Positions 1 through 8,576 of a stretch of 64,000 nucleotides of DNA are shown piece by piece (position 1 is the stretch's first letter; every line of letters begins with the position of its first letter). The notes below the pieces were generated by a model. The model ran no database searches, had not been told where the DNA came from, and was given only the letters and a program-made list of their open reading frames with translations. The translations under genes were made by a program, and so were the position numbers. Origin of the DNA: Aporhodopirellula rubra (GTDB lineage Bacteria; Planctomycetota; Planctomycetia; Pirellulales; Pirellulaceae); NCBI RefSeq assembly GCF_014192335.1, contig NZ_JACHXU010000003.1:1-64000 (forward strand), read 5' to 3'.

Positions 1-2
1 CT

Positions 3-179
3 TCTGGCATCGCCGAGGCCAAAGAAACGACGGCTTCCGCCATCGACGTCGCAACACCAAAATCAAAGAAACCTAACAAACCCTGTCATGCACCCAATCA
101 GGGCGCGCCAAACGTGAGCCTGGATCTCTCAGTCGGATCTGACCGCTTATCGGGGCCGAATGCAGATCGGAAAGGATGA
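3..179 (+). CDS. Possible 3' end of a gene entering from the left (partial)
   Basis: Frame 3 is open from the window edge to a TGA at 177-179 and would give the C-terminal 58 residues of a rightward gene converging on lepB. The first codons favour G/C at the third position as in the neighbouring genes, but the tail (Lys- and Pro-rich, then SLDLSVGSDR) matches no family I know. A leftward reading frame beginning near position 90 is also open to the edge, so strand and reality are both uncertain. Confidence 0.22.
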   Translation, partial: SGIAEAKETTASAIDVATPKSKKPNKPCHAPNQGAPNVSLDLSVGSDRLSGPNADRKG

Positions 180-210
180 TCCGTTGCCCACGAATGCCAA
201 CCAAGTCCGG

Positions 211-2262
211 CTATCGAATCAGCCGCATTCGTTGGAAATTAGGCGTAAACGGGATGGGAGATCGCCACGGGTGCGGCCAAAAGATCGCCAACGCTTTGCC
301 GACGAGCAAATCACGCGGGACATACGACGCGTCGGCGAACAGATAGGCATCCGGGTCGACGCTACGCTGGCGTCCGAATCGTTCTTTGGTACCGGCCCAG
401 CATCGGGCGTCGAGGCTCTCGGGGCTGTTGTCGCCCATCGGGAAAAACTGATCTTCGCCGATCGGAAACGAGACCACTCGTCGGCTCGCCCAACCGGGGA
501 ATTGATCCCAGATCTCGGGTTCGCCCATCACCGCTTGGATTTCCTCCACGCGAACGACCGAACCGGCGAATTCGGCCAATCCGGGCATCTCGTAATCGAG
601 CATCCGTGAATTGCCGTCTTTCGTGGCGATGTAGTACTTGTCTCGATCGATCGCGAGCTGGTGTACGGTGGCTGCACCGCCCTGCACCGCGATTCCGACT
701 GGTGACGCGTCGAGTGGATTGCCCTTGCCGTCATACATCGGGCGAGCGGACTGAGGATTCAGGAAACTCGATGACGTGAACGTGGTTGGGGCGTTGAAAG
801 AGACCACGTCTCCATCGACCCACAACAGCAGTTCGTCGTCGCAATTGCTAAACCGAATCTTGTGGCGAGTGCCCGCGGTCACCGACGTCGTCGCGACGGG
901 GTTGAGGTTTGAGATCTTCTCGTCAAAGGGATCAAAAAATCTCGCTTGGCCATCTTCAATCGACAACCGAGCCTCACCGGTAGCCAGATCGATCGTGCAG
1001 TTGTAATGCACACCGGCTTCGACGATTTCCATCGTGAGCGATTTCGTCCCCGATGCGGTTTCTACGTCTGTTTCGACGATCAGGTCGCCGACCCAGTGCA
1101 CACCGTCGCCGGCATAGCCCGTCCCGCCATACTGTAGGTGGTTGCGAAATTGGCTGAGGTCGCCGCCCGATTGATAGCCCGGTTTGAAGACGCCGCCGGC
1201 GCGGCTTTGGCCCATCATCCGTTGCAATCGTGAGGTCCGCATCGGCGATGGTTTCAAGTCGTAGACTCGATCGGAATCAACGAACAGGTACGCGTCATAG
1301 GCATAGAAATCCGTGATCAGTCGGCTGCGATAAGGGTCGACGTTGGCCAGTGATAGGCCGGCTTCGGCTTTCTCCCACTGTTCCTGTGTCGGCCAGCGGT
1401 GGTAGTATCTCAGCCACTCGGGTTGTTCGCCCGCGTCGACCTTCGCAACCAATCCATCGGCGGACCGCGACACGTTCCACGAGTCGTCCGGCGGGATTGT
1501 CGCTCCCGGCCGCCATGGTTGAAGCCGCGCCGGATAGTCGGCCTCGATCAACGCCGCCGCTTGGTGGGCACTGTCGTAGACGAGGTGCTTCATCGCCAGC
1601 AGCTTCTCAGGCGGTTTACGCAGGATCTCGCCAAGGTCCGTGGGGCGATCGCCCGTCAACGGCTGGTTATCGCTGTCGATGTTGGCACCGGGGAGCGCGT
1701 AGACGTCACCGTGCATGATGCTCAGCGTTTCGTTGGGCAAACCGACGAGCCGTTTGATGTAGTTCTGTTTCGGGTTAACAGGCACTTTGAACACGATCAC
1801 ATCCCATCGGTCAGGATCGCCGATCGCGTAAGCGAACTTGCTCACCAAAATCCGATCACCGCTGAAAGTCGCGTCGTCAGGGTTGTTCTTGAGGTCGAGC
1901 GAATTGACGTGTCGGCAGTTCGGGCAGATCCCGCCGACAACCACGTTCTCGGTCGACGGTTCGCGGTATTCCAGGCTCGCACCGATCGGGAATTGTTGTC
2001 CGCATTCGTCACAGAAAATGTCCTTGTGTGCACCCATCAGCGCCGGTGCCATCGATCCGGTCGGGATCACAAAGGCTTCGGCGATGAATGCACGGAACAG
2101 GAGTGCCAGCACGAAGGCGACGACGAAGGCTTCGGCGGTCTCGCGGCCACCTTGAACCCGAAAGACCGCGGCCCGTTGTTGCAAGAGCGGCATCTCATCC
2201 CAAGCTTCCTGGGGCGAGGGTTCTGAATCTTTTTCGGTCGCGGATGCGGCGGTTTCAGGCAT
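211..2262 (-). CDS. lepB: Signal peptidase I, oversized, with zinc-ribbon and beta-sandwich-like insertions
   Basis: Membrane serine protease that removes signal peptides from exported proteins. A transmembrane segment at about residues 44-62 is followed by the catalytic serine in PTGSM (Ser70) and the general-base lysine in NYIKRLVGLPNE (Lys170). The C-terminal box GDNSPESLDAR lies at about 610-620. The protein has 683 residues against roughly 250-330 for most members. Two insertions explain much of the excess. One is a Cys4 zinc-ribbon-like element (Cys84, Cys87, Cys113, Cys116) just after the serine. The other is a long stretch between the lysine box and GDNS whose part at about 385-490 (alternating hydrophobic strands, LLLWVDGDVVSF) resembles a LamG/concanavalin-type sandwich. 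The start gives a Ser/Glu-rich cytoplasmic tail. The enzyme call is firm; the fold of the insert is inference. Confidence 0.93.
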   Translation of the reverse strand: MPETAASATEKDSEPSPQEAWDEMPLLQQRAAVFRVQGGRETAEAFVVAFVLALLFRAFIAEAFVIPTGSMAPALMGAHKDIFCDECGQQFPIGASLEYREPSTENVVVGGICPNCRHVNSLDLKNNPDDATFSGDRILVSKFAYAIGDPDRWDVIVFKVPVNPKQNYIKRLVGLPNETLSIMHGDVYALPGANIDSDNQPLTGDRPTDLGEILRKPPEKLLAMKHLVYDSAHQAAALIEADYPARLQPWRPGATIPPDDSWNVSRSADGLVAKVDAGEQPEWLRYYHRWPTQEQWEKAEAGLSLANVDPYRSRLITDFYAYDAYLFVDSDRVYDLKPSPMRTSRLQRMMGQSRAGGVFKPGYQSGGDLSQFRNHLQYGGTGYAGDGVHWVGDLIVETDVETASGTKSLTMEIVEAGVHYNCTIDLATGEARLSIEDGQARFFDPFDEKISNLNPVATTSVTAGTRHKIRFSNCDDELLLWVDGDVVSFNAPTTFTSSSFLNPQSARPMYDGKGNPLDASPVGIAVQGGAATVHQLAIDRDKYYIATKDGNSRMLDYEMPGLAEFAGSVVRVEEIQAVMGEPEIWDQFPGWASRRVVSFPIGEDQFFPMGDNSPESLDARCWAGTKERFGRQRSVDPDAYLFADASYVPRDLLVGKALAIFWPHPWRSPIPFTPNFQRMRLIR

Positions 2263-2606
2263 GTCAGTTCAAGCAAAGGGGCGAAAAAGGTCACCGGCAG
2301 CCAACGCGAACTTGGGAGGAGTTCGGCGGGCTTACCTCGTCACTGCGATCGGTCAAAATCCGGCCGACGCAGCCACGTGGGCAGTAGTGTAGCGTGAAAG
2401 CACGATCGGGCAGTACCTCAGTCCTCAGACGTTCCAACCTCGATCGTCTCAGCATACAGCCGTGTCGAGAGCAGAGACGTCTCGTCGCGTTTTCGGGCAT
2501 TTTACTGGCCGTTTTTTGCGAGTTTTCGAGCGGATTTCAGCGTGCTTTTAAACAGGAGGCCGCCGGACGTCTCACCGGGGCGGCGGTGAGATCGCTCCTG
2601 GGACAT
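2263..2606. other. Intergenic region upstream of lepB
   Basis: About 340 bases between the end of the leftward histidine kinase gene and the lepB start. It should hold the lepB promoter, but I can point to no convincing -35/-10 pair, hairpin or small gene. Frames open here are shadows running in from the flanking genes. Confidence 0.4.
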
Positions 2607-3380
2607 TCATTGCAGCCGAGGTGGCACGGGGAATTGCAGCGAGAATTTGGTGCCGCGGTTGATCTCGCTCTGAACGCTAATCCGACCACCGTGGGCTTCG
2701 ATAATCTTCCGGGCCGTCGGCAGCCCCAAACCCGAACCGCCGTCTTTTGTGCTGTAAAACGGCTCAAACATGTGCAAAACAGTGTTGTCGTCCAGTCCGC
2801 CCCCGGTGTCGATCAGGTCCAAACCCACGCCCCCGCGGTTGCTGTACGTGCGAGCCCACAATTGCCCACCGTCGGGCATCGCCTCGAGCGCATTTTTGAC
2901 CAGGTTCATTAACGCCGACTGCAGCGAATCGCTGTGCAAGCGGATCGAGGGCAGGTCCGGATCGAGGTACCGCTGCAGGTCCACCTTCTGCGAATCGGCT
3001 TGAGCCTGGTACGCGTTAAGAACCTGCCGAACTTGATCGTTCAGACTGCCGGGAATCAAATCGATATGCCGCAGCCGCGCGTAACGCAGGAAATCTCGCA
3101 ACAACGCTTCCATTCGCTCACATTGGGCGCGCACCATGTCCACGCGAGGCAGGCACCTGCGGCTGCCTGGTGTGTCGATTTCGACCAAATCTTCGCTCAA
3201 TAGCTCGATATTCATGTGAATGATCGAAAGCGGATTTTTGATTTCGTGGGCCAACGAGCCGGCCAATTCGGCGAGTTCCTCATACTGTCCGCGGACCTCC
3301 TCCATCGCCGCCTGGTGTTGAGCGGCCTGTTTCGCACGATCGTCGACGCGAGAATTCGTTTCGTTGGGGGGAGAGTTCAT
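2607..3380 (-). CDS. Sensor histidine kinase (HisKA + HATPase), no obvious sensor domain
   Basis: Two-component kinase. A short coiled coil (EEVRGQYEELAELAG) leads into the H box LAHEIKNPLS, whose His is the phosphorylation site. The N box NLVKNALEAMPDG, G1 box DTGGGLD and G2 box STKDGGSGLGLPTARKI follow, ending in the usual HATPase C-terminus. There is no transmembrane or periplasmic domain, so a cytoplasmic, PAS-less kinase of the NtrB/AtoS-like type is likely. The frame stays open to 3773, but that would overlap the divergent methyltransferase gene; I chose the ATG at 3380 (257 residues), with ATG 3437 as an alternative. Neither has a good Shine-Dalgarno. No response regulator gene adjoins it, so its partner must be elsewhere. 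Confidence 0.87.
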   Translation of the reverse strand: MNSPPNETNSRVDDRAKQAAQHQAAMEEVRGQYEELAELAGSLAHEIKNPLSIIHMNIELLSEDLVEIDTPGSRRCLPRVDMVRAQCERMEALLRDFLRYARLRHIDLIPGSLNDQVRQVLNAYQAQADSQKVDLQRYLDPDLPSIRLHSDSLQSALMNLVKNALEAMPDGGQLWARTYSNRGGVGLDLIDTGGGLDDNTVLHMFEPFYSTKDGGSGLGLPTARKIIEAHGGRISVQSEINRGTKFSLQFPVPPRLQ

Positions 3381-3669
3381 CGGTGCAGTCGGAATGGTCG
3401 CGAAAGAGTAGCCGTGCGAGAACGCGCGGACAGTCATCGAATTGTAACGACTGGCAGTTTCCGTGCCGATCGGCTGACTGGTCACTTCTGGAAAACGGGC
3501 AGGCCCCGCACCGTTGACTTGGGAGGAGGCATGCGAGAACGCGGGGTTTCCCGAGTGCTGTTTTACGAGAGGAGCGAGCCGACACGGGCAGGTTCCGCGA
3601 TCAAAAGACAGTCGATTGCTCAAAATCCGATATTGAAAACGCCACGACGGATTCCGTAGGGTTGGCCGA

Positions 3670-4638
3670 ATGAGCACCATTACCAAAGACGCAGCCCGCC
3701 GTTCGCATTCATCCAACCACAATGATTCCGCATCGGATTCGCCGAACGAGGAACACGTCCTCGGCCAATACATTCCGCTGCTCTATCACTACAACATGCT
3801 GCAGGATGAAGATCGCGTCGGTGCCTTTCGCGATGCCATCAATCTGACCGTTCGTGCGGGGATGCACGTTGTCGAACTCGGTAGCGGGACAGGCATTCTT
3901 TCATCGTTTGCCGCTCGGCGAGGTGCTCGTGTCACGTGTGTCGAACGTAATCCAGAATTGGTTGAAACCTCGCGACGATTTCTCGACGCGAATGGTTTGT
4001 CCAGCCAAGTTACCGTCGTCCAGGCTGACGCGGCTGAGTACGTTCCCAGTGAGCCGGTTGATGTTGTCGTGTGTGAAATGTTGCACGTCGGATTGCTCCG
4101 TGAAAAACAATCCGAAGTGATTGCCGCATTCAAACGGAACTACCTGCACGCGATGCGTGAACGGACGCACGGGCCTATGCCATTGCCGCTGTTCGTGCCC
4201 GAAGTTTCGATCTTGATGGTGCAACTGGTCGAACAATCGTTTGACTTCGCCGGGTACCATGCCCCCGTGCCGATGTTTCAACAGCCCGCTGCCAACCAAA
4301 CACGCACAATCGAATTATCCGATTTGCATCCCTACTCGAACCTCGCCTATGCCGAGCGCATTCCCAATCGGTTTGCCGTTTCGATGCCGATGCAACTGCG
4401 TGCCGGTGGGCATCTCAACGCGATCCGGTTAGTGACGCAGAACGTTTTGGCTATCGACGAACCCGCTCAACACGCGATCACGTGGGCCAACCAATGCCTC
4501 GTGTTGCCGCTCGAAAAGCAGTTCGACTGCGACGCCGGCACGACACTGAACGTCGAGTTTGATTACGCTGCCGGCGGAGCGATTGAGGACCTCTGTCAGA
4601 CGCTGCGAGTCGAAGTGGCAAAAACAGCAGATGGCTGA
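3670..4638 (+). CDS. SAM-dependent methyltransferase resembling protein arginine methyltransferases
   Basis: Class I Rossmann methyltransferase. Motif I is VVELGSGTGILSSFAARRG (residues 67-85), followed by VTCVERNPELVETSRRFL, where the acidic residue would bind the SAM ribose, and the motif II region VVQADAAEY. The segment VVCEMLHVGLL at about 132-142 sits where PRMTs carry the first glutamate of the double-E loop, and the rest has the beta-barrel-like character of PRMT C-termini. It is therefore more PRMT-like than a small-molecule methyltransferase, but the substrate is unknown. It is divergent from the histidine kinase, with about 290 bases between the starts. Confidence 0.75.
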   Translation: MSTITKDAARRSHSSNHNDSASDSPNEEHVLGQYIPLLYHYNMLQDEDRVGAFRDAINLTVRAGMHVVELGSGTGILSSFAARRGARVTCVERNPELVETSRRFLDANGLSSQVTVVQADAAEYVPSEPVDVVVCEMLHVGLLREKQSEVIAAFKRNYLHAMRERTHGPMPLPLFVPEVSILMVQLVEQSFDFAGYHAPVPMFQQPAANQTRTIELSDLHPYSNLAYAERIPNRFAVSMPMQLRAGGHLNAIRLVTQNVLAIDEPAQHAITWANQCLVLPLEKQFDCDAGTTLNVEFDYAAGGAIEDLCQTLRVEVAKTADG

Positions 4639-4772
4639 TCTAAGACGCACCGGTTCTTTGCGGGCCACGCATGCATAAAGCCCACGCGTTCGTATAGCCC
4701 GCGATTTTGTATCGCCGCTTGCGCACCGATCTCATCTCGACCGAAGGCGGAATGCTCAGCAGTTCGAATTGA

Positions 4773-7358
4773 TCAAGGGATCGAGACCTTGCCCCAGAAC
4801 GGTCGTTTTCGATCCGCTCGCGTTCGTGCATCTTCCAGCAACGTGTCGATCTCGCCGCCAAATTGGAAGTTACTGCGACGGTTGCGATAGCGAACAGTGA
4901 TTTGATCGCCGAAGTCGAGCGGCATGTCTGGCGACAGCCAAACCGTGAACGCGTTGCTAGGCGCCTGGGAAATCCGAATCTCGTTGTTGGCTCCGATCGT
5001 GGAAGAGACCTGAGCGGCTACGATTCGTTCTGCTTCGTCCCACAGGATCGGATCGATGACGGTTGCTGGTAACGAATCTTGCCATTCAAGCCACCAGAAA
5101 AAACGATCGCCTTCGCGCATCGACTTCACTTCGATTGATTCAGGGAATCTCGGGCGACGGTGTTCGGCGGTCTTCATCCACTCGAAAATGCGTTCGCTCT
5201 CTTCGTAGAAGAACTCTTTGCCGCGTCCGCGATACATCACGACCATGGCATCGTGTTGGTACGTCATGTAGTCGTCATAGATGGCGCCGTTGCGTTTGAG
5301 CGGTCGCCCGTCTTTGTCGCCCATGACAATGTAAACGGGCATGTAGACCGCATTGGCATTGTAATGATGCAATGTCTTTTGCGGCTCCGCACCGATCGCG
5401 ATCATTCCTGACCAGATATCCGGATGGGACAACGCGATGTCCCACGCCGCGCCGCCGCCGGCACCGTGACCGCCAATGAAGACGCGATCGGAATCAATCG
5501 AGAATCTTCGCATCGCACTGCGGAGGCTGCGTAACACGGCATCGTGTTCTCGCATGGTGTATTCGTAGCTTTGCTGCCCGCCGCGTGTCCAACGCGGTGC
5601 CACGACGATGAAGCCGTTTTGAGCGGCGCGACCGAGCCGTACATGATCGGGCACCGAAGGCTGCGTCGTCTCGGCGTCTCCGTCGGCAGAGGCGTTGGAT
5701 TCTTCGGGAGCCAAGAATTGTTTCGAGGCCACCCCCGACCACCAATTTAACTGCGTTTCCGCCGATGCACCCGCGGCATGCAACGCGACGATGCAGGGAT
5801 ACTCTCGCAGCGGGTCATACTCCGGCGGCAACTGAACCACGTACGCGGCATCAGGGATCGCGAAAGGGGCTGCTGCCGCGGCGGCGTAGAAATCATCCTG
5901 GTTCGGTCCGACGTGGTACATCCCTTGAACGTGTTCATCAGGGACCGCATTAATCGGTAGGATGAATGGACGGTCGTCGGTTGCGGCGTCCTCGCTCCGG
6001 TGAATCGTTACCGCTTGAGCACTCGCCATCGCCGGTGGGATCAGCGGCAGCAATTTCGCGATGTAGTCGGCACGGGTCGCCTCGAGTCGTTTGAGTTGGT
6101 CGAGAATTCGGGCCCGTGCCGCTTCGTCGGGATGTGCAAGGAATTGTTGCACGAGATCACGCACTTCGATCAGCGACGTGGTCAGCATCAAGTTCTGTTC
6201 TCCCGAACCGCTGCCCAGGATCCATCCGGCGATCGCCAGCGCCACGCGTTGGCGGGCAGGCGTTGTTTCAATCTTGCCCAACCGAATGAAATCGCTTAAC
6301 CGGTTGAGAGTGTTGGCTGAAAGGTGTTCGTCGATCTCGTCAACGATGGGCGTTAACGCGGCTTGGTCGGCCTGCGGCAATCCCGACACGAGTTTGCGTA
6401 GTTGAGCAACGGTTTCATCCCGCTGCGTTCGCAGTTTCGTGATCTCCGTCAACTCGTCTTGAACACGCAACCGGGTGACCCGTCCGACGCGGCCGAGCGG
6501 GAACTGTTTGAGGATCGCTTCGGCCAATTCGGGTTGCCCCGATTCCCGCCGCAACTGCGCCTGTTCGATCAACTGCATCGCCTGTCGTTCGACCAACGCG
6601 GTCAGTTGGGGACGCAGTTCTTCTTGTTCGGGGAACTGTTTGAGGATGACCTGCAGTTCACGGTGGGCGTCGCCAAAACGTTCTGCTTCCATGAAGAAAC
6701 GAACGGCTTCGAGTCGCTCGTTCGGATCGGTCTGATCCATCCGCTTTTTGAAAATCCGCAGCAGCGACGGTGTGTCGATCGATTCGGTGGCCACTCGCAT
6801 GTCCAGCCGAATCGATTTTTCCGCTTTCAGGCCTTCGAGTCTGGCGTAACGTGACGTCAGTTCGGTTAACCCTTGGTGCAAGATCGTCGGGCTTCCGTCG
6901 GTACCACGGACGGTCAATTGACGCCGCCCATATTCATTCAGTGACGAGACGCCGAGGATTCGTCCGATCGAGCCGACCTCATCACCACCCTCGCTGACCG
7001 GTTGTGGGAACTCGATGTGAAGGCCGAGGTCGGGAATGTCGACGGGCTCATTGTTGACCATCCCGCGTCGATGGATGTACGTGCGCCGGAGTCCGTCGTC
7101 GACGGCCCAGATTTTCGGCGTTTGGATTCCACCATCGGCGCCAACGGAAAACGAGTTTTCATCCAAAGTGGAACGTTCAATGTAAACGCCACGAAGAGTC
7201 AACCCGTTGCGCAGCGTGATTAGTTGTTCGGCGTGGACCGAATCGACGGATCCGATCACTCCGATCAGCAATCCCGCCAACACGATCACCGTTGGGTGAT
7301 TCGACAAGATGGATCGTATTAGATGAGCGAGCGTTGAGGACAGCGGCCGCAACATCAT
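4773..7358 (-). CDS. Secreted/membrane protein with C-terminal alpha/beta-hydrolase fold lacking catalytic residues
   Basis: 861 residues from the ATG at 7358, which overlaps the sigma-factor stop as ATGA and implies translational coupling; a longer open frame to 7511 lies inside the sigma gene. An N-terminal hydrophobic signal (NHPTVIVLAGLLIGVIGSVDSVHA) precedes a region of unknown fold (LRNGLTLRG) and helical repeats. The last 350 residues look like an esterase/polyhydroxybutyrate-depolymerase-type hydrolase: YPCIVALHAAGAS, NGFIVVAPRW, SDRVFIGGHGAGGGAAWD. In the nucleophile elbow the expected serine is glycine (GHGAG, about residue 632), and the position where the histidine is expected reads RGRGKEFF. 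It is probably non-catalytic, perhaps a binding or signalling partner of the upstream sigma factor. Confidence 0.72.
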   Translation of the reverse strand: MMLRPLSSTLAHLIRSILSNHPTVIVLAGLLIGVIGSVDSVHAEQLITLRNGLTLRGVYIERSTLDENSFSVGADGGIQTPKIWAVDDGLRRTYIHRRGMVNNEPVDIPDLGLHIEFPQPVSEGGDEVGSIGRILGVSSLNEYGRRQLTVRGTDGSPTILHQGLTELTSRYARLEGLKAEKSIRLDMRVATESIDTPSLLRIFKKRMDQTDPNERLEAVRFFMEAERFGDAHRELQVILKQFPEQEELRPQLTALVERQAMQLIEQAQLRRESGQPELAEAILKQFPLGRVGRVTRLRVQDELTEITKLRTQRDETVAQLRKLVSGLPQADQAALTPIVDEIDEHLSANTLNRLSDFIRLGKIETTPARQRVALAIAGWILGSGSGEQNLMLTTSLIEVRDLVQQFLAHPDEAARARILDQLKRLEATRADYIAKLLPLIPPAMASAQAVTIHRSEDAATDDRPFILPINAVPDEHVQGMYHVGPNQDDFYAAAAAAPFAIPDAAYVVQLPPEYDPLREYPCIVALHAAGASAETQLNWWSGVASKQFLAPEESNASADGDAETTQPSVPDHVRLGRAAQNGFIVVAPRWTRGGQQSYEYTMREHDAVLRSLRSAMRRFSIDSDRVFIGGHGAGGGAAWDIALSHPDIWSGMIAIGAEPQKTLHHYNANAVYMPVYIVMGDKDGRPLKRNGAIYDDYMTYQHDAMVVMYRGRGKEFFYEESERIFEWMKTAEHRRPRFPESIEVKSMREGDRFFWWLEWQDSLPATVIDPILWDEAERIVAAQVSSTIGANNEIRISQAPSNAFTVWLSPDMPLDFGDQITVRYRNRRSNFQFGGEIDTLLEDARTRADRKRPFWGKVSIP

Positions 7359-8542
7359 GACACCGAACCGAGTATCGGTTGCCCCGCAGGGCCGTCTTCG
7401 GGGAAGGTGTCCGGCAGGCAGTTGCCGCTTGAGTCGACTCCGTCCATACGATGCGAAGGGGTCGGGGAGGTCATCGCGGCAGGCGTCGTTTCGGATACCG
7501 CGAGATCGCATCGGAAGAGGTAGGCAACGCGTTGGAGTGTCTTGCCGAGAGGTTCGATTCCCGAACGCAGATGGTTGATCGTTGGGGTTGTTTCATCGAC
7601 CCACTGGGCAACCGGTAACGCGTTGATGTCATCGGCGGCGAATCGAACATTGGAGAACGAGTCTAGTGAGACGAATTGCCAGTCGATGGCGTCGAAGTTG
7701 TACTCCGGTGCAAAGGTTGGTGAACCCGATGCGGCCAAGGATGGGTTCGGTGCAACCGATGGTGAATTCGGTTTCGAAGCCGGAATGTCAGTCGAAGCGA
7801 CAGACGATCGCGAGTTTCCGGTTTCAGGGACCAACGCGGGTGCCACAGATCGATCGGATGCCGTCGACTCCTCGCCGAATGGGCCGCGATATCCGGACCA
7901 GAGACACGCCAGGACGAAGACCGATGCGACCCAGGTCGCGGTGGTTTTTGCGGTTGAGGCTCGATCGGATGATGGCGTCGCCGTCGATTCTCCGGCGAGG
8001 ATGCTCTGCATTGACATCTTGGCCCGGCGGACCCATGTCTTAATCGTTCCCGTGGATCGACCCATGACTGAGGCGGCTTCCGGGTAGGACATTTCTTTCC
8101 GGTGGACGAGTTCGAACGCTCGACGTTGATTGTCCGGCAGACATCCCAATGCGCGGTTGATTTGTTCGTCGAGCGACACACATTTTGCGATGTCGGATTG
8201 GACCTTCGTATCGGCCAGGCCGTCGTCGAGGCGGTCGACGGAGCGATCGTTCTTGCGGCGGGACAAAAAAGTGCGACAGCGGTTGGCCGCGATTGTCACC
8301 AACCAAGGTTCGAGGGGACGCCGCGAATCAACGCGAGGCATCGCCAACGCGGCACGGCGGAACGTTTCCTGCGTGACGTCTTCGGCATCGTGATGGTGGC
8401 CGAGATACCTCAGGCAAACGTGGTAAACCATTTGCCGGTGGCGTTTGAAGATTTCAGTGAACGCCGCTTCGTCTTGATGCCGGCAACGGTCGACCAAAGC
8501 GGCGTTGGAAAGGACCGCGAAAGATTGCGTGTGCGGGCTCAT
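7355..8542 (-). CDS. ECF-type sigma factor with C-terminal transmembrane segment and outer domain
   Basis: Residues 15-95 form sigma region 2 (DRCRHQDEAAFTEIFKRHR, HDAEDVTQETF) and 122-182 form region 4 with a helix-turn-helix (MSYPEAASVMGRSTGTIKTWVRRAK). After about residue 185 comes a Ser/Thr-rich linker, one hydrophobic span at about 202-218 (TATWVASVFVLACLWSGY) and a 175-residue Ser/Pro-rich tail ending in a small compact region. Ordinary ECF factors stop near 180-200 residues. The fused anchor suggests the sigma factor is held at the membrane and released by an external signal. The stop overlaps the start of the hydrolase-fold gene (ATGA), and no separate anti-sigma gene is adjacent. The domain call is firm; the mechanism is inference. 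Confidence 0.87.
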   Translation of the reverse strand: MSPHTQSFAVLSNAALVDRCRHQDEAAFTEIFKRHRQMVYHVCLRYLGHHHDAEDVTQETFRRAALAMPRVDSRRPLEPWLVTIAANRCRTFLSRRKNDRSVDRLDDGLADTKVQSDIAKCVSLDEQINRALGCLPDNQRRAFELVHRKEMSYPEAASVMGRSTGTIKTWVRRAKMSMQSILAGESTATPSSDRASTAKTTATWVASVFVLACLWSGYRGPFGEESTASDRSVAPALVPETGNSRSSVASTDIPASKPNSPSVAPNPSLAASGSPTFAPEYNFDAIDWQFVSLDSFSNVRFAADDINALPVAQWVDETTPTINHLRSGIEPLGKTLQRVAYLFRCDLAVSETTPAAMTSPTPSHRMDGVDSSGNCLPDTFPEDGPAGQPILGSVS

Positions 8543-8576
8543 CGGATGAATAGCCGTGGAAGAGAGTCGAGGGAGA

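Noticed and set aside
1399-2226. A 275-residue rightward frame inside lepB
   Set aside because: Arg/Val-rich composition typical of antisense frames in G+C-rich DNA, overlapping the conserved signal peptidase core.
3381-3773. Longer start for the histidine kinase
   Set aside because: It would overlap the divergent methyltransferase start at 3670 and adds sequence with no motif.
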